From positions 1 to 64,000 of the forward strand of contig JBBHKE010002922.1 in assembly GCA_037447655.1 (NCBI GenBank): a stretch of 64,000 nt of DNA. The letters are read 5' to 3'. The position numbers and the translations under genes are program-made. This document shows positions 33,791 through 44,646 of the stretch, in pieces. The notes under the pieces were generated by a model, which saw only the letters and a list, made by a program, of their open reading frames with translations, ran no database searches and was not told the DNA's origin. Source of the stretch: Zygnema cylindricum. Lineage: Eukaryota > Streptophyta > Zygnematophyceae > Zygnematales > Zygnemataceae. Within the stretch, counting starts at the first letter, position 1, and each line of letters begins with the position of its first letter.

Positions 33791-34946
33791 GAGAGGAGGT
33801 CTTGAGGTTGTCAACGAGTGTAGAGTGTATGACTTAGAAATGAGAAAATCAGATCTAGGATCCATAATTGAAAAGGGGAAAAATAAAAATAAGAGGATAA
33901 TTTCATAGATAATTTGGAAACAAAAACCTGGTCGGAAAAAGGGACTTCAACGGATTCCGGGGAAAGGGGAGAAGTAAATCTGGAGGGAGTTTTAAAGAAA
34001 AGGGGAAAATATAAATATTTAATGAAAGGTTTAGGGGAGAAATAATAGCATAGCGTTGAATTTTTGAACCTCAGATTGGACAAACTTTGATGTATAAGGC
34101 ACTTGAGCCCAAAGGAGACAAGTTGCTTTTCAATACTGTCTCCTGTGAAAACCCTCAAAAAAATTCAAACAAACCTTCTTTTGGAGAATCTTTATCTTGC
34201 TTAAGTATGTGACATTATTGCCATCTTGGTTTTGAATCTGTCTTGTGTGGAGATCGTAGTTCGGGCGGGTAGTTGGCACTATCAATTCTTTGGGCGATCT
34301 TGACTTTTTGCTATTAAAACCGAGAAGAGTCCTGTTGGTTCCGAGCTTCGAAAACTGAGGGGTGAAGGAGGATCGTACATGTTTTCGGTGCCACCAAAAG
34401 AGATTTTGTCTTCTCTTTGTGTCAGCGTTGCTTTCCGGGGTATGTTCCGCTTGCTTTAACATTATTCTTAATTCTATCTTTTATTCCATTTTCTGGGGCA
34501 ATGTGAAATTGCTAAATGTGAAACGGCCAATTCTTTTTATTTTTCATTATTTCTGCGTAGGAGTTCATTTTTTCCTCTTTGGTAGTCCTTTTCGCTTCGG
34601 CGGCATTTCTGCCAAAATAGACTGCTACTATTTTTGTACTTGAACAATGGGTTTTGAGGGCACATTTTTCTGACTTCTAGCGGATCAGCACAGTACTAAA
34701 AAGCAACCTGTCTACTCTGATTAGAGGAGGAATGAGCTTTAACGTTGAAACATCTCATTGGGGAAGGGAGTTAAGTTTTCCATTCTATATTTACTTCCCC
34801 TTTCCAGTTGTCATTATCCGATGGGGGGAGGAGAGGCTTAGGATAGGGGAACCTCCAACCTCACGCCCGAGGAGAAAGGTAGTTAGGAGGGGTTAACACC
34901 TGGGGGGAGTTCCTGCCGACCTGAGGAAGCACTCCAAGGGGCCCCC
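33791..34946. other. No recognisable gene
   Basis: No domain I recognise on either strand. Around 33900-34050 the plus strand has a charged frame with stops. 34150-34690 looks like non-coding AT-rich sequence. The copia homology of the preceding element does not extend here. Confidence 0.4.
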
Positions 34947-35465
34947 ATGTTTGATTCTCCACCCAAGGGACCAGCCGAGGGAATCGTTTTTTCGCCTCCT
35001 CCCGTCCTCACACCTAAGCAGCTCCCCTCTTTGGCCAAGGTTGCCCGGGCCCAAGCCGAGGAGAAGAGAAAAGTTTCCCCCACATCCCGACATAAGAGGT
35101 TAGCCCATAGGGAGCCGGTCCTTAGCCATCTTCTGGAGGTTGGTCTCCATACTAGGTCCAAGATCCCTAAGGCAAAAATTCCAATAGATCTTGCAGTGTT
35201 GGCGGATCCTCGTCGCCTTGGTCGTAAGGAATTCCTTGCTCTTCATGATCTCCATGAGTTGAAGGTGAAGAATCAGTTTGTTCAAAGAGTGGCCCGGACA
35301 GATCAAGCCTGGGTGGTTCGACCGGTGGGAGGGCAGGTGGAAATTTTGAGCAGTTTCTCCAAGAGTAGTTCCTTACAGTCCAAACAGAACCAACCCCGGA
35401 GAGCATCGCAATGCCACCATCCGCAATCTTTCTTCCTTTCGGTCGACAGCCACCTCTCCCTTTGA
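34947..35465 (+). CDS. Hypothetical open frame, 172 codons
   Basis: An ATG-started frame, GC-richer than its surroundings, encoding a basic protein: it starts MFDSPPKGPAEGIVFSPPP, has a Lys/Arg-rich centre and a serine-rich end. No domain recognised. The minus strand is open over parts of the same stretch too, so composition could explain it. It overlaps the start of a copia LTR fragment at about 35440. It may be an exon or element remnant; I give it low weight. Confidence 0.2.
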   Translation: MFDSPPKGPAEGIVFSPPPVLTPKQLPSLAKVARAQAEEKRKVSPTSRHKRLAHREPVLSHLLEVGLHTRSKIPKAKIPIDLAVLADPRRLGRKEFLALHDLHELKVKNQFVQRVARTDQAWVVRPVGGQVEILSSFSKSSSLQSKQNQPRRASQCHHPQSFFLSVDSHLSL

Positions 35466-35690
35466 GAGTTTGTATAAATTGGCATCTTTACCACCTCATA
35501 ACTTATCGGCTGGTTGGTTGTTTTCAGTGATTTTTTTTGCTACGGGCTCAGGGGAGTCTAAACGGCACAAGGGTACAGTCAGATTGTAAACTTGTCTGCT
35601 AGGGCAACAGTGGTTGTGGTTGAAAGTGGGTTAGTTAAAAACTACCCAGAGGCTTTCTTAATTTTGTGGTTCAATGGAGGACACAGAATT
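35440..35690 (+). repeat. Family II LTR end, leader and gag start, fragment
   Basis: Matches 24850-25085: TATA box at 35473-35479, CTCAGGGGAGTCTAAACGGC, a leader ending AACTACCCAGAGGCTTTC, and a gag start ATGGAGGACACAGAATTGCA. It breaks off after seven codons. Both ends are cut by other sequence. Confidence 0.75.
35473..35479 (+). promoter_or_regulatory. LTR TATA box
   Basis: TATAAAT in the LTR fragment, preceded by CACCTCTCCCTTTGAGAGTT as in the complete LTRs. Confidence 0.55.
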
Positions 35691-35851
35691 GCATGGGGCG
35701 AAGAAACGAAACAATGAGTCCCAAGTCTCATTTACTATGTGATACCAATATTGGGCATCGTCGCCTGTTTGATGTTTCACAGACGTTACGTTTAAGTGAC
35801 GGCTACACGTTTAACCAGCACGAAGTCTTTTTTGGAAACATCGAACGTTGA

Positions 35852-35959
35852 GGCGACGACTCATTGTTGTCGCCTTTTGGATTTCTCCAACATTTGTCGA
35901 CAGTCCAATGTAGTAGCCTTTCATTCACCACATTCAGGCGACGACACCATGTCGTCGCT
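35852..35959. repeat. Twin GGCGACGAC hairpins
   Basis: Two short hairpins with the same 9-base stem: GGCGACGAC, loop TCATT, GTTGTCGCC at 35852-35874, and GGCGACGAC, loop ACCAT, GTCGTCGCT at 35937-35959. Each has one G-T wobble pair in an RNA fold. They lie between a copia fragment and the Tc1-type fragment, with CATCGTCGCC again at 35756. Function unknown. Confidence 0.6.
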
Positions 35960-35999
35960 TGTCCATTGATTTGAACTCATTGGAAAAATGTATTGGAGG

Positions 36000-37688
36000 A
36001 CGTTGCAAAACCACCCATAATAACAACACGAGGTGAGGGGGGGGGATAATGGGCATACACAAACATACAATATGAGGGAAAATAATCAAATTTAAATTAT
36101 TCAATATATCAAATTAAATTAGAAACATTCGGGTGCTAGCGTCACACAAATTAGGCAACCGGGGTTACCTATATGAAGGTAAGGAAGAAAGGTAAAACTC
36201 TAACTTGTACCATACATCCCCGTAAAATGTTGCGGAAACTTTTTTTATATTCTTTGGGACGAGCAATTCCTTTCCATTCTCATGACAATCACCAATCATC
36301 CAATTGATTACTCGAAGTCGAGTAATCTTCGTAGAAACTAGCTGAATTTTTCAGTTTGACACCGTGAGGTTCCCGTAATTATCACATGGTGAGTCCCAAT
36401 CTCCGGTAGTAGCGCCTTCCACGAGTGGGTCCACGTCGGTTGATCCCATTTTTTCAATCGGTGGGTCGGGTCCTTATGTCTCGTTACAATCCATGTCTTC
36501 TTCGGCTAGTGGTGGCAAAAATCCAGCCGTATCTGTGTTTTTCGTCGCAAAAAATGTGGTAATATGGGAAGTAATGGGCCACATATTTGCGAATATGAAA
36601 TAAACGTATTGGCCAAAAAAGGATGCAAAGGAAATAATAGGGATGCAAAAGCCTAAGAAAACGGTGAATATGATAAGAGAGTGCCATTGTATGACTGAAC
36701 GCCGGATATATAGACCAAGTAAAAATAAAGAAGTGGGACAAAAAAGAGGGAAACCTTTCCTCAAACTTTCGGTGTCCAAAATTTGAATTTTAATATTTGG
36801 TGTGTCATTGAATTATCCATATTTATTAGACGACACAGAGAAAAGCGGGAAAGTTTCAAAATTTGCATCAGTTTTGCGAGAGGGAGTATGCACGTGGTAG
36901 GCGACAGACGATTTTCATGAATGAGCCATAGTAACTGCCTTTTGCTAATTGGATGTACGGATTGTATTCGGAATGGCGGCCGGTATGACTGGCAGTTTGT
37001 TTGACGTCGTGCTGGAGGCGTAATATTTGTGTGGAAATAAATTTGTCTACGTGTAATTATGGGCGACCAATCACATTATGTTTGAGACGAGGTGGTTGTT
37101 GAGATTACACATTTTGGAGCAATTTAGAATAAGCATTTACTCTAATACATCATAATATTCACGCTAATACCCGTCACAAGCCAAAAAGACGAATGGGAGT
37201 GTAACCTTTTTAAAGTTAAGACACATATTAGCATTAATTCACTCTAATAGAATAAAGCATCGCGTCATTATTAGCGTTAAGAACCATTATTAACGTACTG
37301 TATCGAGGTACAACAGACAAGCGACCAACATTTTTGAAAACAAGCGTAGCGTAAACGTTACAACCGTATAAGTTACACATCTTACAACTGGACAAAGAAT
37401 GTACGCTTTACGGCGTAGCGATGACGCTTAACAGCGGTAAAATATTCTGCCATGTACGGATGAATCTTTTACATGACGTCGTACGATTTCAAAAAAATGT
37501 ATGGGTACCTATATTAGTGTAAGCATGCTTGCGACCGACATTTATTTATTTCAAAAACCCAAATTAGAATTATTGAACAATTAGAATGTATGTTTTTTTT
37601 CAAATTTTTCAAATTTTTAATTATCGTAAATCATTGTATTTTTTCATAGACGTTAAAGAAACCTGTACGCTAATAGCGATTGGCAGTG
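36000..37688 (-). mobile_element. Tc1/mariner-type element, left-truncated
   Basis: A relative of the large element at 48534-54285. It shares the first transposase exon (see 36211-36584), TATGCACGTGGTAGGCGAC at about 36886, and a terminal region rich in CTCTAATA and GCTAATA repeats. Its right end CTAATAGCGATTGGCAGTG at 37688 is followed by TA and matches the terminal repeat of the family. The left part, including the DDE domain, is missing; the break near 36000 is approximate. Confidence 0.7.
36211..36584 (-). pseudogene. Transposase exon 1 remnant
   Basis: The minus strand from ATG at 36584 reads MWPITSHITTFFATKNTD, then near its end VSTKITRLRVINWMIGD followed by NGKELLVPKN. The large element at 48534-54285 reads MWPISSPITNFF and VSTKITRMRVINWMIAD in the same places. 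That conservation supports both as real coding exons. A stop near 36476 interrupts the frame. A GT at 36210-36209 (minus) could be its donor. Confidence 0.65.
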
Positions 37689-37730
37689 TATTGTATTGTA
37701 CTGTACTGTATTGTAATATAATGTACAGTA

Positions 37731-39001
37731 CACCGCGAATCGTAATTAAAGTAATATACGCTAATTCCGTCACCCCAAATTTGACTTTGTCACCATAAAT
37801 AGATTACATTGTTCTAAATTATTTTTTACGTTATTTAAGGTTTTTTTTGAATGAGCATTAATAACTCTAATACAATGTCGTTTTAAATCGTGTGGCGTAC
37901 GCTCGGTGCCTGACCGTGCAAAATTTTGCTTTATTAAGTAAACAAATACAAATAATGATTTAATACAGGCCGTTATCATGTAACTGCATTTTAACATACC
38001 GCGTAGTGCAAACGTCATAGTGACGATAAACTGTACGTTTTGTCATATTCTGTACGAATACCAAATTTACCTGATTTAAGTAGAAATATTCAGCGCGTTG
38101 AATTTGAATACTAAGGGTAGAATTCCATTAGACGAAAAGTGTGGTTCGTTATTGGACGTCGTACAAGTTCGTACACATTCGTACCACGCCGTACCTTTTT
38201 TTTATTGTATGTCAGACGAAATATCGTTACAGGAAAGCTGTCGGGAAGCTCCAATGATGTAGGCGTAATTCCTGGCCGTTGGATATTCCACTTTTTCAAA
38301 TCCGCGAAGCAATCGCGCACATCATCCAGTGCGACGATACTCTCCTCGCGATGAGAGTTGTACGATACTAGACGTGTACCATTGGTACACGTGAAAAAGC
38401 AAAAAAATATCCGCTTTGAACAAGTGATCACAGGTCTACACGTCGTATAGGCCATGTGCCTACGTCGTACGGTCCATGTGCCGCCTGCCACGCTGGATGT
38501 AGGTGAGCCGAAAATATTTTGGCACGCTCCGTTTGACATCCACCGACATTCAAAGTTTGTCGCGATCTTCAAAGTTTGCCGCGTCTTTTTGCCATTTTGT
38601 TTCGAAATTTTGATTTCCGATTTCAAAATCAAAAATCTGGCCGCAAACTTTACGTACGAATCATTAACTACCTCCGATTATACTGATATTTCGTTCTGAT
38701 TTTCCGTTTGAAGATATTCTTTAAGACTTTCAAATCTGGACACTAACCTACGTGGCGCCAATCATAATTGATAAAGGTTTGTTACTGGCCCGACAAAATG
38801 GAATTGTCTTCTAGTAAACGCTGCCAGTAGAATTTTCCGTACATTTACTGGGATTGCCTAATGGAATTCTACCCTAAGATAAATTAGAGTAAATTCCTTT
38901 TTGAAAAAGTTCTTTCACACAAATTAGAGTTCATAACTCTAATTATTTTTTTCTCTTTTTTTATTCTAATTTTTTCCTTACTCTAATTACGATTTGCGGT
39001 G
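37731..39001 (+). mobile_element. Tc1/mariner-type MITE with nested Tourist-like insertion
   Basis: Terminal repeats CACCGCGAATCGTAATTA (37731) and the inverse TAATTACGATTTGCGGTG (ending 39001), with TA on both sides. Removing the nested element at 38115-38874 and one TAA copy leaves about 508 bp. The interior aligns, in reverse, with the element at 40962-41463 (for example TGATTTAATACAGGCCGTTA against TAATGGCTTGTATTAAATCA). Non-coding, non-autonomous. Confidence 0.85.
38115..38874 (+). mobile_element. Tourist-like (PIF/Harbinger) element
   Basis: A 760-bp element with terminal inverted repeats GGGTAGAATTCCATTAG at 38115 and the inverse ending at 38874, flanked by a 3-bp duplication TAA at 38112-38114 and 38875-38877. 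The TWA duplication fits PIF/Harbinger. On the minus strand, 38111-38632 is an open frame of 173 codons that I do not recognise; it overlaps the terminal repeat, so it is probably not a gene. GTAC-containing words are very frequent inside. Confidence 0.85.
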
Positions 39002-39008
39002 TACTGTA

Positions 39009-39206
39009 CACCGTGAATCGTTATTAGCCTTATGTACGCTATATCGGCACCCCAAAATTTTGACATTGATACCTTAAATATAATCATTACACTATTTAAG
39101 GACGTGGACCATAATCTGCCACGTCTCCTAGTACTAAATTTGAATGAATGACGCTAATTTTTTATTTATACTAATAATTTCTATACGCTTATAACGATGC
39201 AAGGTG
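39009..39206 (+). mobile_element. Short Tc1/mariner-type MITE
   Basis: Left end CACCGTGAATCGTTATTAG after TA at 39007-39008; right end TTATAACGATGCAAGGTG at 39206, an imperfect inverse. It starts only 7 bp from the end of the previous family member, so GGTGTACTGTACACC at the junction is a head-to-head palindrome. No TA follows its right end. Likely an internally deleted copy. Confidence 0.6.
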
Positions 39207-39964
39207 TTTGTTGGATTTCGTACGAAATCCGTACTGTCTTCTTCATCTTTACTGGAGAATCTACGCATATTTTCCAGGGGTTCGCAAAGATTAACCTTCC
39301 GATTTTTTCCGAGTTCTCATCTGAAAAGCAATCGCTCCATTCGGCCCCGTGCCTGACCTCCTTGCTCTGCCAAGGAGGACGCTAGGTGGCTGAGAACCGT
39401 ACAGAATCGCTACATGTCGATGGTACGGATAAGCGGCACGATCGAGAGCCCTTGACACCTCTACACGTGGCGAGGCTCTGTGCCATGTGACTGCGGATAT
39501 GGTGGGCGCGAATCCACCAGGACATCTCCGCGGGAAGATATCCTGTCATGCGCCCTTTCCCTTCCCTTGACTTTCATGGTTTGCCGCGCATATGGGATTT
39601 CGGTTTTAGCATTACCGTACATGCAGTACAATGTGGCAGTACGATCGTACAAATCTGCCTTTCAGACTGTACTCTTCAAATATCATGAACTATGAAGGAA
39701 TTTGAATATCTGAAAATAAGCCTACGTGGTACCACCTAAAGTAAGGCATATACTTTCTTAAAAAATCTTCGAAGATTATTAAATATCTGACAGAAGTTCC
39801 ACGTGGCACGACAAATAGTGAGAAACGTTTGCGAATTTAGTTTACTGGCACAGCGTGATGGAATCCTGGCATGAAAGCGACTGCCAGTACGTATCCGTAG
39901 AATCACTGGCACCTTCTTTTGGATGGACGGCCGTACTGGCTCCTCAAAATTCGCAAGTACACTA
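39207..39964. other. No gene seen
   Basis: Moderately GC-rich non-coding sequence with repeated GTAC and CACGTGGC words and the motif ACTGGCA several times (39844, 39905). It resembles the interior of the Tourist-like element in style, but I could not pair terminal repeats. Confidence 0.35.
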
Positions 39965-40503
39965 CACCGCGAATATTTATAAGTGTCAAAGTTTAAATAG
40001 TGTCGAAGAAAATTTAACGTAATTGATGCTAATTAAGAATTTGAAAATTTTCAAAAAAAAGGTGTATTCTAATTTCGGCGTTTATGCTAATTTGGGAATA
40101 GCAAAAATGAAATATTCGCCGTACGATTATAAACATTAATATATGTATCCAAACAAAACATTTGAAATCGTACGCCGTCATGAATTTAAAATATCCATAC
40201 ATGCTACACTAATTTACGTGTCAGACTAATCCCGTTTTTTTAGCGCATGTTCCTCTGCGTGAACGTCTGATTTAATTATTTTTTTGTAAATTTTCACTTG
40301 AAAAGGTACATTTATGTACGGTCTGACATCGACCGTATACCACACTATTTATATTTTATTGTACTTTCGGGCTTTATGCTATTTTGTACGGTACCTTAAT
40401 TAACGTCAAGGAAAAAATAAAATCATGTATCCTATTTGAAAAAAAAAAACAAAATTTTAAGAACCCAAATTAGTGACTTTGACACTAATAACGATTCGCG
40501 GTG
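39965..40503 (+). mobile_element. Tc1/mariner-type MITE
   Basis: Left end CACCGCGAATATTTATAAGT (39965, after TA) and right end ACTAATAACGATTCGCGGTG (40503), then AA where TA is expected. Both ends also share GTGTCAAAGT just inside. About 539 bp, non-coding, same family as 37731-39001 by its ends. Confidence 0.78.
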
Positions 40504-40959
40504 AACTATACTCATCGGATTTTGGCAATAACAAACATGCTATTGACTTGTTATCTGCAATTGAACCACGAGCAACATTTTTGATTTCGTCTACAGTTTG
40601 TACGGTGTAATTCCAAATTTTTCAAAGACTATCCGTATGCATGCGTACGGTTGATCATGGACAATATTGTAAAGTTTTTCGGAACGGGCCCTCCCGGACT
40701 CTCTCTCTCTCTCCCTAGCGAGAGAGTCGAATACAAAACTGCGGTTAGGGGATTATTAGGTTTTAAACATATTTCAAAAGTAGGCGTTTTTATGGTAGGC
40801 CTTTTGTTGGCGCCTTTATCGTAAGTTGTGTTATGGGCTTTTCATGTGATCTTCTTAGATCGCTACTTTGATCAGCGACCATCTGATCGTCCCAATCTGA
40901 CGGTGTAAATAAAAAAATTTGGTCCGAATGTTTTAATTGGTCCGAATAGGTCCGAATAC

Positions 40960-42308
40960 TATACCGCGCATCGTAATTAGAGTAATGAAAAAATTAGAGT
41001 AAAAAAAGAGAAAAAAATAATTAGAGTAATTTACTCTAATTTATGTGATAGAACAGTTTCAGAAAGGAATTTACTTTAATTTATGCGGTGTACTCTAATT
41101 TGGCAAGTTAATATCCTCTACTGTAAATAAGGTATTCGTACAAAATCTAACAAAACGTACAGTTTATCGTCACTATGACGTTTGCACTACGTGGATTGTT
41201 AAAACGCAGTTACATGATAATGGCTTGTATTAAATCATTATTTGTACTTTTTTTATTTATAAAAGTACAATTTTGCACGGACGGACGTCATCCGTACTCC
41301 ACACTATTTAAAACGAACATATATTAGAATTAAAAACGTTAATTAAACCTTACCTTAAATAGTATAATGAAAAAATTAGAATCATTTACTCTATTTGATG
41401 TGATAGAGTCGAAATTTTGAGCGACCGAATTAGAGTAATTTACTCTAATTACGATTCGCGGTGTAGTGTTGGATATCGAGGACCGTTTGCCGATATTCGA
41501 TATATATCGAATTTCAGGTACCCGATAATCGATATATCGCTTCGATATATCAAATTTCAAATTATCGCGATATATCGCCGATATATTGGCGATATATCGT
41601 ATCGTCGATATATCGAAGCTTTAAAAAAATATAAAAAAAAATCTCACAGGTTATCAAAGTCACGTGACTTTTAACAAAGTGACTGTAAAATCTTTGCCGG
41701 AAAGAAATATGGTTTTTTCCTGAAAGTCAACAGATTGAAGGAGATCTATGAGGTACATTGATGAGGTACACTTGTGAAGTACACGTACGTCATACGGAAG
41801 TACGATTTTCCAGACAAAAAAGGTCGGTTTCCAGATATTTGATGATTTTTTAGATTTGATTACGTGGAACCACTCATATCAGAACACGTATGTAAAACTT
41901 ATTTACAAACGATACTTGATGTACCCGAGGCCTCTGTAATACATAAAATTTGCTGTCCGTACTATTACAGAGACCTCCTCGTGTAACCATACCCCAAATA
42001 AGTAATCATTAGAATTATAGAATTAGTATTTTTTTGTCGGTTACATTTTGCGGCGTCTACCTTTAAGTCACGGAACGAAAATCACGGCGTACGTGGCGTA
42101 TTAGACAATTTGACTTTTTCGCTAAAATAACATATTATAAAAAAAAAAAATAAAAATATTAAAATTAAAAAATACTATATATCGCGATATATATCGCGAT
42201 AATTTATGTTGGTCTCGGTACGATATATCGAGGATTCTTCTCTATCGATATTCGATATATCGAATATCGAGATTATCGCGATATGAATTTACCCGATACC
42301 CAACACTA
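40960..42308 (+). mobile_element. Family-B DNA transposon nested in family A
   Basis: Terminal repeats TAGTGTTGGATATCG and, at the right, CGATACCCAACACTA (ending 42308). Its flanks, CCGAATAC (40952-40959) and CCGAAAAA (42309-42316), agree at six of eight bases, as an aged 8-bp hAT duplication would. The Tc1-type element C sits at its extreme left TA. The ends are rich in ATATCG repeats; the middle is non-coding. A fragment copy is at 228-512. Confidence 0.8.
40962..41463 (-). mobile_element. Tc1/mariner-type MITE (C) nested in family B
   Basis: A 502-bp element from TACCGCGCATCGTAATTAGA to the inverse TCTAATTACGATTCGCGGTG, with TA on both sides (40960-40961, 41464-41465). It aligns in reverse with 37731-39001 without its insertion. 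Non-coding. Confidence 0.87.
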
Positions 42309-42557
42309 CCGAAAAAAATATGGGTCTTAAGGTCATATTGTATGTTTGGCATAAAATAGGCATATTGTATGGGCTTACTTTCACCTACTTTTGAACTATG
42401 GTTTTAAACAAAATTCAAATACAATATGTTTGTACGAATAAATAATAAACTTATAGTCCCTTCAAATATCACAAAAAAAATATGGTTTTTTAATTGTGGT
42501 ACGCTAAGATAGTTTTCACAGGTCAACTATACGTCAGAATCTGTCGTGCAATGGTCA

Positions 42558-43173
42558 TTTGCTGCATTCACACTAGAAATGGATGATGAACGAGATGAGG
42601 AAACGAATGATCCCGTACCATTCATTCCGCAAAAAAACAAAAACAGAGGCACCAAACAGGTCGACGGCTCGACTGTCAACATTTTTAGACCGTAGTGACG
42701 GACAAAATATACGATTTGGAGCGTAGCGACGGACAAAACATACGGTCAAGTGCGTCAAAACTTGACAATTGTAATAAGTCATATTCTTTTCCGGAAAACC
42801 TTGTCGGAATGCAGAAATACGACTTTGAAAAAACATGAAGTCGTATCCCGAATGAATGATCCGTACTGTAACGAAATTTTCTAAAATGCTAACCCATAAA
42901 CAAATATCCAATCAAAATCATCTAAAATAGAACGTAAAAAAATGTAAACTTAAAACTTCTTTGGATCTTTGACAAAAAGTCCTCCCCCTTTATACCGATG
43001 GTTTGGTACGGACGGATTTGAGTCATCGGCGACTAATCGTACGGCAAGATGAATCAGATCCGGACGTTTTTGTTGACGTGAGGTGACGTCAAAGGCGTTC
43101 ACGTCTAAACAAAAAAATGGACATTCATTTACTCACCTCATTCATCATCCGTTTCTAGTGCGAATGCAGCAAA
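42558..43173. mobile_element. Unclassified inverted-repeat element
   Basis: About 50 bp at 42558 (TTTGCTGCATTCACACTAGA, then AATGGATGATGAACGAGATG) recurs inverted and ends at 43173 with a few mismatches. Length 616 bp, non-coding. Inside, GTGACGGACAAAATATACG and GCGACGGACAAAACATACG are near-repeats around 42690-42740. No clear target duplication. Confidence 0.7.
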
Positions 43174-44619
43174 AGGGAAGGCTACAAACACTAATTGGTA
43201 ACATATTGTTTTTATTTACTCATATGATATCATACTGAAGTAGTAGGTTAATAGTAGCATGACAAGTAATTCATGTTTCGACGTCGCACTATTGATAGCT
43301 ATAAGATTATAGATTATCGTTCTTAAAACAATATGCTACCTATCAATGAATACAACTAAATTTAATTTCGGTTTATTGTGTTTTTTTCATATTTTGATAT
43401 TGTTTTAGTAAATGAATGTTTTGTACTTTCAAGTAAGACACCAAGTCTCTAATTTAAAAGGTTCATATACCAAATCATACAAATTTAAGTATCTTTCATT
43501 TGTTGAAATATCCTATATCGTTGTTTGATAAATATCCGACTAATGTATCTTGACATACAAATATATTATCACATGTTTTTGTAGGAGGTTTTACAAACTT
43601 CCTTGTAATAATCTTAAGGCACTGTAAAAAAATTGATCTTGTGTTGTTGTAAAATATTGTTTAAAAAGTTATCGAACAATACACGCGAGAATCAATTACC
43701 AAAAGAAATAAGGGCACAAGTTTGGACAGCTCTGGTAATGTAAAACGTTCATGCATTCGTGTTATACTGTCTAGCTTGCAAAAACTCAACCAATCATAAA
43801 AATGTATACAAGCATTACTAACACCAAACCTAAACTACCTTGAGAGACCTTGTTTCTATTTTTTTTATAATATATAAAGTTACGATTGGTGTATTTATAT
43901 TATATTAGTAGTTCGACATAATCTGAGTTTATGTGTATGATTATATTGATAGGTTCCCAAATTGATTCCTTCATTTCTGGTTCAATATGGCTCTAAATTC
44001 AATATTTGCGGTTTAAGGAGGTCAATGCATCATTGGTAATATTAACTTAACATAAGGTCGCCACAATAATCTCTGTTGACTTCACTTTTTTGAGTTGACC
44101 CAAATGATTTGTGAATTGTCTTTAATGCCTCCCAAATCTCTGAACACTTTTTAATTCTTGTCACGTTTTTGAAAGTGGTTGTAATCAAGACCTCGAATTA
44201 AAGTTCTTTTCACTTTGATCGGTCAAAGCCCCAACCACAAAATAACACATATTTATTGATGTGTGAACACGTATTTATTGTTGTCACGTTTGCAATAACA
44301 AATCGTATTTATATAGAGCCGAATACGGTATGTGCTTAGATGTCATAGAAAAACCCGCGACTTGGCTTGAAGAGACCCCGCACAACTATAGAGGTTGTTC
44401 ATTATTTGTTTTCTTGTGTTCCCAAAGCCTTGAGTTTCCAAGTTTTCTTGCTAGTTTCAATCCCATTTCCAAAGTCTTGTACAAACCCAAAATTTTAAGC
44501 TTCGTTTTTAGGCTCTCTTTTAGTGTTATATATAAAGATTAACGCTTATTTTTGTTGGCATTCATTTTGAACCCAACATAGAGCTATTAACACTAAATGT
44601 TTTTTTTCCATTGATTTGT
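43174..44619. other. No gene seen
   Basis: AT-rich, no open frame of interest, no inverted repeats found. Near 44080-44240 there are several protein-like short frames without recognisable motifs. Confidence 0.4.
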
Positions 44620-44646
44620 CGTTAACTTTAATCGCGATTCACGGTG
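44620..44646 (+). repeat. Orphan Tc1/mariner-type right end
   Basis: TTAATCGCGATTCACGGTG ending 44646 and followed by TA matches the right terminal repeat of the CACCGYGAATCG family. I could not find its left partner upstream. Confidence 0.5.

Larger units (their letters stand above)
40768..42400 (-). mobile_element. hAT-type MITE (family A), split by nested insertions
   Basis: The family A terminal repeats are at 40768-40784 (CATATTTCAAAAGTAGG) and ending 42400 (CCTACTTTTGAACTATG). An 8-bp duplication GTTTTAAA flanks it at 40760-40767 and 42401-42408. The family A sequence runs to 40959 and resumes at about 42317; what lies between is element B with element C inside it. Orientation is opposite to the copy at 11496. 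Confidence 0.9.

Noticed and set aside
40685-40735. Terminator-like hairpin GACTCTCTC...GAGAGAGTC
   Set aside because: Imperfect, made of CT/GA repeat, and without a coding context; probably chance pairing of low-complexity sequence.
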